In this document: one piece after another, positions 25,310-31,666 of the stretch | How the letters are laid out: each line of letters starts with the position of its first letter | Numbering within the stretch: the first letter of the stretch is position 1 | NCBI GenBank assembly: GCA_027404165.1 | Contig: DAHZCG010000006.1 | Location: forward strand, 186,001-250,000 | Source of the DNA: Geobacteraceae bacterium | GTDB taxonomy: Bacteria; Desulfobacterota; Desulfuromonadia; Geobacterales; Pseudopelobacteraceae | Direction: 5' to 3' | DNA length: 64,000 nucleotides | Notes under the pieces: generated by a model | Databases searched by the model: none | Told to the model about the DNA's origin: nothing | Seen by the model: only the letters and a program-made list of their open reading frames with translations | Made by a program: the position numbers and the translations under genes

Positions 25310-25684
25310 ATGATACGAACAGTATGTGCCGCCTTGGCCGCAATCTTGATAGCCGGTGTGTCTTCAGGCGCTGAAGTAACACGCCACGAGGCCTTGAACC
25401 CTGCCGGAATAGCTGCAGTGAAACAATATCCTCAGATCGTACTGTTTTCAGTTGCATGGTGTCCACATTGTCGTGAAGCCAAGGAATACCTGGCCAAAAA
25501 CAATATCCCGTTCATCAATAGAGATGTCGAGCTTGACTCGAAAGCAATGGATGACCTGACGCTTAAATACAACAGCACCGGAGTTCCGGTACTTGTTATC
25601 GGCACCGGCAAAGATGAAACTGTCATGAAAGGATTTACGCCAGAGCTGTTTCAGAGCGCATTGCAAAAGTTCCGCTTAAAGTAG
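25310..25684 (+). CDS. Exported glutaredoxin/thioredoxin-fold protein with CPHC active site
   Basis: A 124-residue protein with a signal peptide (MIRTVCAALAAILIAGVSSGA) and a small thioredoxin-fold domain of glutaredoxin size. The active site is AWCPHC (about residues 50-55) and the cis-Pro is in STGVPVLVIG. CPHC is the DsbA-type dipeptide, which usually gives an oxidising protein, but the domain is of glutaredoxin size with no DsbA helical insert. It is a single gene with its own promoter and SD (AAGGAG), so a periplasmic disulfide role is likely but the partner is unknown. Confidence 0.85.
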   Translation: MIRTVCAALAAILIAGVSSGAEVTRHEALNPAGIAAVKQYPQIVLFSVAWCPHCREAKEYLAKNNIPFINRDVELDSKAMDDLTLKYNSTGVPVLVIGTGKDETVMKGFTPELFQSALQKFRLK

Positions 25685-25703
25685 GGAGTGGTACAGCAGC
25701 TTA

Positions 25704-26438
25704 TCATGCATACATTTTGAAAATTTGAAGGACCAGCAGCGTAATAATGGAACCAATGGATGCTCCTATAATAATTTCGCGCATTGTGTGTATTTTCATC
25801 AACAGACGCGAGTGACTCACCATGATTGCCAGCAGTAGTGAAAGTACCGAAATGAGGGGATCATGGGTGTTCAGTGACACGGCGGTGGCGATTGAGAACG
25901 CAACAGCAGCGTGACCGCTCGGTATACCGCCGTGAAGAGGGGTTCCGGTGCTGGTGGCGCTCTTTAGGATAATAACAACAATAACTACGATCAGGACCGA
26001 TACGATCGTACCCATGTCAGACACAGTGCCAAACATCGCAAGAACCTCCCCATAACGCGGCATAACGTATTTAGCCAGAATCAGATACGCCATAATGGCG
26101 GCTCCGCAGGATGCAATTAACACAGCACCGGCAGCCGTATCTTTTGCAATTTTAGCCAGCGGATGGTAACCGGGAGAGACAAGATCTACAATTGCTTCCA
26201 CAGCAGTATTAAACATCTCGGCGCACAGCACTGACAGGATTGAAAGTGCAAGCAAGGCAAACTCCACAGGGGTGACTTTAAGAAATAAAACCGCCAGCAG
26301 CACAACAATGGTCGCAATAAAATGAATGCGCATATGTTTTTCAGTGCGAGCTGCGTGCAGAATACCCTCAACTGCGCAGTTGGCCGATTCTATAAACCGT
26401 TCGGGTTTAACAACCCTTCCTTCTTCAGAATTCTGAAT
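25704..26438 (-). CDS. Diacylglycerol kinase (DgkA) - PAP2 phosphatase fusion, probable AUU start
   Basis: An integral-membrane protein with a DgkA domain (ARTEKHMRIHF, then EMFNTAVEAIVD and AKDTAAGAVLI) followed by a PAP2/LPP phosphatase domain (GIPSGHAAVAFS, SRLLMKIHTMRE). Together they would interconvert diacylglycerol or undecaprenol and their phosphates. The only ATG nearby (26333) would cut off the catalytic Glu equivalent to E. coli DgkA Glu28 (here in RTEKH). The frame stays open upstream with no ATG, GTG or TTG, but ATT at 26438 has AAGGAG 8 bases upstream and gives a family-consistent N-terminus (PERFIESANCAVEGILHAA). The PAP2 motifs are diverged: Thr for the Arg of K-x6-RP and Glu for the last Asp. 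It overlaps ybeY by 49 bases. Confidence 0.8.
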   Translation of the reverse strand: MQNSEEGRVVKPERFIESANCAVEGILHAARTEKHMRIHFIATIVVLLAVLFLKVTPVEFALLALSILSVLCAEMFNTAVEAIVDLVSPGYHPLAKIAKDTAAGAVLIASCGAAIMAYLILAKYVMPRYGEVLAMFGTVSDMGTIVSVLIVVIVVIILKSATSTGTPLHGGIPSGHAAVAFSIATAVSLNTHDPLISVLSLLLAIMVSHSRLLMKIHTMREIIIGASIGSIITLLVLQIFKMYA

Positions 26439-26860
26439 AGCTGCTGCTCCTTCTGTTGCATTTTTTGTGCTTCCGCCTCACCGCTTCGCTCATGATCATA
26501 GCCGCACAGATGCAGTATCCCGTGCAACAACAGAAACGACAGACGCTCAAAGAACTCCATTCCACCCTCTTCCGCCTCACGGGCTGCAGTATCGGCCGAG
26601 ATTATCACATCACCCAGTGCATGAGGATTTACTCCTCCGCAGTCACCTTCCTGCAGTGAGAATGAAATTACATTGGTCGGACGATCCTTGGCAAGATACT
26701 CCCTATTAATAATCCGGATCGAGCGGTCACCCACAACTGAAACAGAAAGCTCTGTTCCTTCAGGACATCCCAAGGCGCTTAAGATTCTCACCGCGGCCTT
26801 TTTGAGGAGCTGAGCCTTGAATTGGTGGCGTCTCTGACGATTGTTCAACAGTATCAACAT
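26390..26860 (-). CDS. ybeY: Endoribonuclease YbeY (16S rRNA 3' maturation, rRNA quality control)
   Basis: A 156-residue zinc enzyme with the diagnostic HGILHLCGYDHE metal motif (three His) and NVISFSL and ALGDVIIS segments of the UPF0054 family. It acts in rRNA maturation and ribosome quality control. It lies between the PgpH-like gene and dgkA-PAP2, the usual conserved neighbourhood (often phoH-pgpH-ybeY-dgkA, though phoH is not here). Its start overlaps the last 101 bases of the HD-domain gene in a different frame; the N-terminus MLILLNNRQRRHQFK aligns with family members, so the overlap seems real. Confidence 0.93.
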   Translation of the reverse strand: MLILLNNRQRRHQFKAQLLKKAAVRILSALGCPEGTELSVSVVGDRSIRIINREYLAKDRPTNVISFSLQEGDCGGVNPHALGDVIISADTAAREAEEGGMEFFERLSFLLLHGILHLCGYDHERSGEAEAQKMQQKEQQLFRILKKEGLLNPNGL

Positions 26861-29162
26861 GCGGTTCTACTCCATGTTCCATTTTTGAGAGATCACGTAC
26901 TTCCGCCTTTTTAAAACGGTCTCCCCCTTTGTAAGCAGGTTCGGGGTAATCAACCCGATGATGAAAGATACCGTTCAGAATAGCGGTAAAACTCCTGGCA
27001 ATTTCGTGCAGATTTTTCAGGGTCAATTCACATTCATCCAGTTGACCATCGACAAAAACGTTATTGATCAGTTTCTGAACTAATCCCTGAATGCGGTCTG
27101 GCGTCGGGTTAACGAGGGTACGCGAGGCTGCTTCGACACAGTCTGCAAGCATAACGATCCCGGCTTCGCGCGTCTGCGGCTTCGGACCGGGATAGCGGAA
27201 ATCTTTTTCCTCAACAGTCTGCCCGACGGCGGTAGCCTGACTTTTGGCCCGCTCGTAAAAAAACTTTATTAAAGCGGTGCCGTGGTGCTGCCGGAGAATA
27301 TCAATAATTGGCTGCCCCAACCTGTTTTCGCGGGCCAGTTCAGCGCCTTCCTTGATATGTGAAATCAGAATCAGAGCACTCATACTGGGTGCAAGTTTAT
27401 CATGGCGATTTTCTTCACCAGCCTGATTTTCGATAAAATAAAGTGGCTTCGAGACCTTGCCAATATCGTGATAATAGGCTGCAACCCTTGCCAGCAAGGG
27501 ATTAGCACCGATGGACTCAGCAGCCACTTCGCCCAGATTACCAACAATAACGCTGTGGTGATAGGTACCGGGAGCCTTGACCATCAGCTCCCGAAGTACC
27601 GGAGAGTTGAGGTTGGCAAGCTCAAGCAGCTTGATATCGGTTGTATACTGAAAAAGTGTTTCAATAAGCGGAATAAAGCTCGATACAAATCCTGCGCTGA
27701 TAAAACCGCTAAGAATGGCAAAAAGGGCTATGTACAGAGTTTGTGTTGTGAATATGGCATTGTTTAAAGTCTGGAATGATAGCGCCAAAGCCAGATTGAC
27801 GATAGAAATCTTAAATCCGGCAGCGTAGACCGTACCGCGGCGAGTGCAATGTCGAACACCATGAGCACCGACAATACTCCCCAGTAATGAGTAGATTACT
27901 ATCTGCATGTTATTCTCAAACATGATTCCAAGCATCGGGGCCAGAATAGCACAATAGACCAGGGCAACTTCGGAGTTTATAAAAATCCGGACTATCATCG
28001 CACCTGCGGCAAACGGGAACAGGTAGTAGTAGCTCGACACATCAATGGAGGGAAACACCGAACCAATGTTGTGGGTAATCAGTAGTGCAGTCTTGAAGCA
28101 GATAAAGCTGAGAGTGATCAAAAGAGAGATTATAAGGATATCTTTATTGGTCGGATTGAACTTTCGAATGTTTTTGCAGGCGAACCGGTATGGAAAATAA
28201 AACAGCACCAGAATCAGCGCAAAGGTTCCAAGCGCCGTAAAAAGGATACTACCGCTGAGCTGGTTGCCGAAGATTGCCTCAAGCTTGTGGGACTCTTCGG
28301 GAGTTATGCGTTCGCCGACCCGTACAACCATCTCCCCCTTCTGCAGTTTAAAAAGCACTGGCCGCACCGTCTCCATGGCAGTGCGGGCACGGACTTCAGA
28401 TGCCTCGCGGTTATAGAAGAGGTTGGGAAGCAGTATTTTGGCAATAACTGCCGAAATGCGGGCGTTATCAGATGGGGACCCCACCCCCTTGAAACGCCAG
28501 GAGTTAACAATCCGGCGAGCCTCACCTATATCTGTAACAGTAAAGGAGATGTCCCCCCCCCCGAGTGGATGACCATTGTTATCAGTTATTTCAAGCCCGC
28601 GACGGGTATCAGTCTGAAAGACCTTTCCATCCAGAACTATTTTTCGTTGATAGAGCTCATTCAACAATTCTGCTGCACTTGCCAGAAAGTTCTTACCCGA
28701 TTTGATCCGTGTAAGCGCCATAATTTCAGCCTCACTCAGATCTGTATCCAGCAACGGCGTCAACTGTGCACGCCACTGGGAAATGCTTTTCTCCGGTCTT
28801 TCATTGCGGCCCGTGTTAACAGCCGCAATGGTCTGCTGTAGTTTGTCAGTAATGGTACTTGACACCTGATTGTTCAAATTATAAACAACCGGAGCATTTT
28901 TAGCGGCATCTTTGCGGCGCTGTTCCGTCAATGCCTTGTCTTCTACCAGTAGATCCTGCGTTACACGAATATCGGATGTGGCAATATCGCCTACTTTATA
29001 AGTAAGATCAGAAATATGTTGATTGGGAAGAATGGTAAATGTCAGTAACAGAGCGGTAGAGATGAGCAGAATAAACCGGTTGCGGCGGGCAGTCTCGGGA
29101 TTGGAAAACCTCTTGACAAGAGAATCAAGCAGATTCGTACCGAGCTGACTCAAATATGTCAC
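26760..29162 (-). CDS. 7TM-HD (PgpH-type) phosphodiesterase
   Basis: A membrane protein of about 800 residues with an N-terminal anchor, an extracytoplasmic 7TMR-HDED domain, a block of seven membrane helices (about residues 310-500) and a cytosolic HD domain containing the HDIGKVSKPLYF motif and HHGTALI. In Listeria PgpH this HD domain hydrolyses cyclic di-AMP. Whether that holds here is inferred; no c-di-AMP synthase is seen in the window. I place the start at GTG 29162 because AAGGAA lies 9 bases upstream; ATG 29201 and GTG 29216 are alternatives with poorer sites. The C-terminus overlaps ybeY by 101 bases. Confidence 0.88.
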   Translation of the reverse strand: MTYLSQLGTNLLDSLVKRFSNPETARRNRFILLISTALLLTFTILPNQHISDLTYKVGDIATSDIRVTQDLLVEDKALTEQRRKDAAKNAPVVYNLNNQVSSTITDKLQQTIAAVNTGRNERPEKSISQWRAQLTPLLDTDLSEAEIMALTRIKSGKNFLASAAELLNELYQRKIVLDGKVFQTDTRRGLEITDNNGHPLGGGDISFTVTDIGEARRIVNSWRFKGVGSPSDNARISAVIAKILLPNLFYNREASEVRARTAMETVRPVLFKLQKGEMVVRVGERITPEESHKLEAIFGNQLSGSILFTALGTFALILVLFYFPYRFACKNIRKFNPTNKDILIISLLITLSFICFKTALLITHNIGSVFPSIDVSSYYYLFPFAAGAMIVRIFINSEVALVYCAILAPMLGIMFENNMQIVIYSLLGSIVGAHGVRHCTRRGTVYAAGFKISIVNLALALSFQTLNNAIFTTQTLYIALFAILSGFISAGFVSSFIPLIETLFQYTTDIKLLELANLNSPVLRELMVKAPGTYHHSVIVGNLGEVAAESIGANPLLARVAAYYHDIGKVSKPLYFIENQAGEENRHDKLAPSMSALILISHIKEGAELARENRLGQPIIDILRQHHGTALIKFFYERAKSQATAVGQTVEEKDFRYPGPKPQTREAGIVMLADCVEAASRTLVNPTPDRIQGLVQKLINNVFVDGQLDECELTLKNLHEIARSFTAILNGIFHHRVDYPEPAYKGGDRFKKAEVRDLSKMEHGVEPHVDTVEQSSETPPIQGSAPQKGRGENLKRLGMS

Positions 29163-29322
29163 TGTATACTGTTCCTTCTTACTGCCGTATTGTTCGGACA
29201 TAAAGACATGCGCCACTGGATGTGTTGGATTTAAGCCATTTACTACAATTTTTGGATTTTAATCTGATTACACAGAAGTGTCAATAAAACTACGCGAAGC
29301 AACGGGAGGAACGATCAGCACC

Positions 29323-30210
29323 TTATCCGCGGGGATGAATCTTCTGATGGAGGAGTTTAAGGCGCTCGCGGGTGACATGAGTATAGATTTGGGTACTGGA
29401 AAGGTCTGCGTGCCCCAGCATAATCTGTACACTGCGCAGATCTGCACCGTTTTCCAGCAGATGAGTGGCAAAAGAATGCCGCAGGGTGTGTGGTGAGATA
29501 TTTTTTCGAATTACCGCCAGCTGTGTCCTTTTCTTGACGATATTCCAGAAAGCCTGGCGACTCATAGCTCCACCGAGGCGGGAGAGAAACAAGTATGGAT
29601 TCTGCCGTTGAGGGTCAAGTTTCAGCCGAACCGTGTCGAGATAGGCTGCTACCCGCATGCGGGCTGATTCACCGACCGGCACCAGACGTTCCTTGTTGCC
29701 CTTTCCCACCGTCATCAGATAGCCGGAATCAAGATTGATTTCGCGCAGTTTGAGATTAACCAGCTCTGAAACCCTCAGGCCAGTGGCATAAAGAAGCTCC
29801 AGCATGGCGTGATCGCGCAGATCCTCGCCGCGCCCCCCCTGGCAGGCGCCAAACAAAGCATCAACTTCGCGGCAATCCAGAAACTGCGGCAGTTTCTGCA
29901 GCGTGCGCGGGGCTTCTATTATTGTGGCCGGATTGCTGTCGGCGTAATTTTCGATCATCAGAAATTTATGGAACATGCGAATGGCAGACAGGCACCGTGC
30001 TCGGCTACGCGGACCGATCTCCTGCTTCTGCAGGGAAACCATAAAAGCGGCAATATCTGACGGACCAATATCTGACAGGTTATTCCGTCCCGCTTTTTCA
30101 AGAAAATCCAGATAGCGGGCAAGATCGTGGCTGTACGCACTCCCGGTGTTGGCTGAGAGCCCTTTTTCTGCGGCAAGATAGGATATGAAAAGATCGAGGT
30201 AGTCGTTCAA
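29323..30210 (-). CDS. xerD: Site-specific tyrosine recombinase XerD
   Basis: Resolves chromosome dimers at dif with XerC and FtsK. The 295-residue protein has the SAM-like N-terminal core-binding domain and all catalytic residues: Arg in ATGLRVSEL, Lys in VGKGNKERLVP, HTLRH, GHADLSS and Tyr in TQIYTHV. The start is a TTG at 30210 with AAGGCGG 5 bases upstream. Its length and isolation from mobile genes mark it as the housekeeping recombinase rather than a phage integrase; XerC is not in the window. Confidence 0.9.
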   Translation of the reverse strand: MNDYLDLFISYLAAEKGLSANTGSAYSHDLARYLDFLEKAGRNNLSDIGPSDIAAFMVSLQKQEIGPRSRARCLSAIRMFHKFLMIENYADSNPATIIEAPRTLQKLPQFLDCREVDALFGACQGGRGEDLRDHAMLELLYATGLRVSELVNLKLREINLDSGYLMTVGKGNKERLVPVGESARMRVAAYLDTVRLKLDPQRQNPYLFLSRLGGAMSRQAFWNIVKKRTQLAVIRKNISPHTLRHSFATHLLENGADLRSVQIMLGHADLSSTQIYTHVTRERLKLLHQKIHPRG

Positions 30211-30266
30211 TGGGGCCGCCTTTTATGGCACAGGAAAGATAATAGTCGCTGCCGACCACGGCATGC

Positions 30267-30665
30267 TTATCCTACCGGCGGAGTTTCGCCTGCAATAGTT
30301 GCGCGGTACTGCTGTACAGCAGCATGCAAGGCAGAGGCAGCCATATTGGAGCAATGCATCTTCTCTTCCGGGAGACCATCCAGTGCTGCAGCTATTTTGT
30401 TGTCGTCAATACTCAGGACTTCCTCAAGAGTCCTACCCATAACCAGTTCAGTCGCAATCGAAGATGTCGCTATTGCTGCACCGCACCCTTTAATAAGAAA
30501 CTTGATGTCGTGAATAATATCATTCTCAATCTTAATAAAAAAGACAAGAGCATCTCCGCAGCCAGGGTCGCCCGCCTGGACAACAACATTGGCATCCTCA
30601 ATAGAACCGATATTGCGTGGGTTATTAAAATGGTCAATTACTTTTGCCGTATAATAGTTACTCAT
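30267..30665 (-). CDS. IscU/NifU-like Fe-S scaffold protein
   Basis: A 132-residue U-type scaffold opening YYTAKVIDHFNNPRNIGSI with the three cluster-binding cysteines in DPGCGDAL, KGCGAAIA and MHCSNMA. It assembles iron-sulfur clusters and passes them on. No cysteine desulfurase is adjacent, so the neighbours (DUF134, NifX-like) suggest a specialised pathway rather than the general Isc set. A long hairpin precedes it on the same strand (30700-30761). SD AAGGA lies 9 bases before the ATG. Confidence 0.88.
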   Translation of the reverse strand: MSNYYTAKVIDHFNNPRNIGSIEDANVVVQAGDPGCGDALVFFIKIENDIIHDIKFLIKGCGAAIATSSIATELVMGRTLEEVLSIDDNKIAAALDGLPEEKMHCSNMAASALHAAVQQYRATIAGETPPVG

Positions 30666-30699
30666 TGTGCGGGTCCTTTCGTACCATTTCCATACAACC

Positions 30700-30761
30700 C
30701 GGCCACGAATGTATGGACTGACGCTTTTGCTTCATTAGCGACGTCCGTACATTTGTGGCCG
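30700..30761. repeat. Large imperfect hairpin in the DUF134-iscU gap
   Basis: Arms 30700-30718 (CGGCCACGAATGTATGGAC) and 30743-30761 pair over 19 positions with 17 Watson-Crick and two G-U pairs, around a 24-base loop that itself has complementary ends (CGCT/AGCG). There is no T-run after it on the minus strand. It may be an RNA processing or attenuation element or a protein binding site. Confidence 0.55.
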
Positions 30762-30778
30762 TAGTTCGTCTTACATTG

Positions 30779-31105
30779 CTACACTTCTTCCGAATTATTG
30801 TATTCACCTTCGTCGTTCATGACACCGGAAATTGCCAGCGCCTTATGACCAACAAGAGCAGTGGCCACCTTGCGACGGGCATCGGCCAGAGAGCGTTGAA
30901 CTGTTCCTCGTGAAACGCCCATACACACCCCTGCCTCCTCTTGTGTCTTTCCCTCGCCATCGCACAAATGAAGCGCTTCCAGCTCATCATGCGCAAGCTG
31001 AATTATTTCCAAATCCTTGAGTGGCGTTCCCGCTGGCTTAAAGAGCGTTGTACATCCGACTCGATGCGGGCAGAGGCAATTTCTCGGTTTACGTGGCCGC
31101 GGCAT
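30779..31105 (-). CDS. DUF134/UPF0251 DNA-binding protein
   Basis: A 108-residue protein opening MPRPRKPRNCLC, with a Cys/His-containing N-terminus (CLCPHRVGC) and a sigma-region-4-like helix-turn-helix (TQEEAGVCMGVSRGTVQRSLADARRK). Members are predicted small regulators, possibly Fe-S or zinc-binding. It starts 3 bases after the NifX-like gene stop and probably shares its transcript, and it could bind the inverted repeat ahead of that gene. Targets are unknown. Confidence 0.87.
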   Translation of the reverse strand: MPRPRKPRNCLCPHRVGCTTLFKPAGTPLKDLEIIQLAHDELEALHLCDGEGKTQEEAGVCMGVSRGTVQRSLADARRKVATALVGHKALAISGVMNDEGEYNNSEEV

Positions 31106-31108
31106 AGG

Positions 31109-31489
31109 TTAGTGCGAGCATCCGTTGCTGTGACTATGGCCACCGCAGGTATGCCCCGGCAGATATTCCGGCAGTCCATTTGCTCGAAAGAGTGAAATAT
31201 TTTCAGCAACAGTCCCTCCCTGGGCTTGAAATGCACGTATCCCTGCGTTATTGAGCTTATGTAACGCCCCGCCACCAATTCCGCCAACCACAATTGCATC
31301 CACCTCATGGCCACCAAGCCCTGCGACCGGATTGCAGGCTCCATGTTCATGAATCTGGTCGCTGTTGTTGATTGACACAAGCTCGCTTGTGTTCATATCA
31401 ACAACGATAAACTCCGGCGCTGAGCCGAAATGACCATAAACCTGACTCTCCAATCCTTGATTCTCCAAAACAGGAAAACATACTTTCAT
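31109..31489 (-). CDS. NifX/MTH1175-like dinitrogenase-cofactor-family protein with His-rich tail
   Basis: A 126-residue protein starting MKVCFPVLENQGLESQVYGH, the NifX/NifB C-terminal-like fold that binds Fe-S or FeMo-co precursor clusters. The C-terminus is His/Cys-rich (HTCGGHSHSNGCSH), which suggests metal binding. No nif genes occur nearby, so it belongs to the general MTH1175 group rather than nitrogenase assembly. The start ATG has GGGGAGG 6 bases upstream; the longer frame starting at 31555 lacks a site. It forms a cluster with DUF134 and the IscU-like gene. Confidence 0.85.
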   Translation of the reverse strand: MKVCFPVLENQGLESQVYGHFGSAPEFIVVDMNTSELVSINNSDQIHEHGACNPVAGLGGHEVDAIVVGGIGGGALHKLNNAGIRAFQAQGGTVAENISLFRANGLPEYLPGHTCGGHSHSNGCSH

Positions 31490-31509
31490 TGTAAACCTCC
31501 CCTTTAATA

Positions 31510-31525
31510 TTGTGTATATGCACAA
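31510..31525. promoter_or_regulatory. Inverted repeat TTGTG-N6-CACAA, operator candidate
   Basis: TTGTG (31510-31514) and CACAA (31521-31525) flank TATATG, 20 bases before the NifX-like start codon. The symmetry and position suit a repressor or activator dimer. A further CATGT-CA-ACATG element lies nearby at about 31545-31556. The DUF134 protein made by the same operon is a candidate binder; this is inference. Confidence 0.45.
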
Positions 31526-31666
31526 AATAACATTCAGAATCATGCATGTCAACATGTTTTAATGACAGGTACGCCAAGTCAAGTGCTGTTTTCCCGGACT
31601 GTGACATAATTTTTATAAACTCTTTCAAAACGTTACTCTTCAGAACTCAAATTCAAAAAGTAACTT

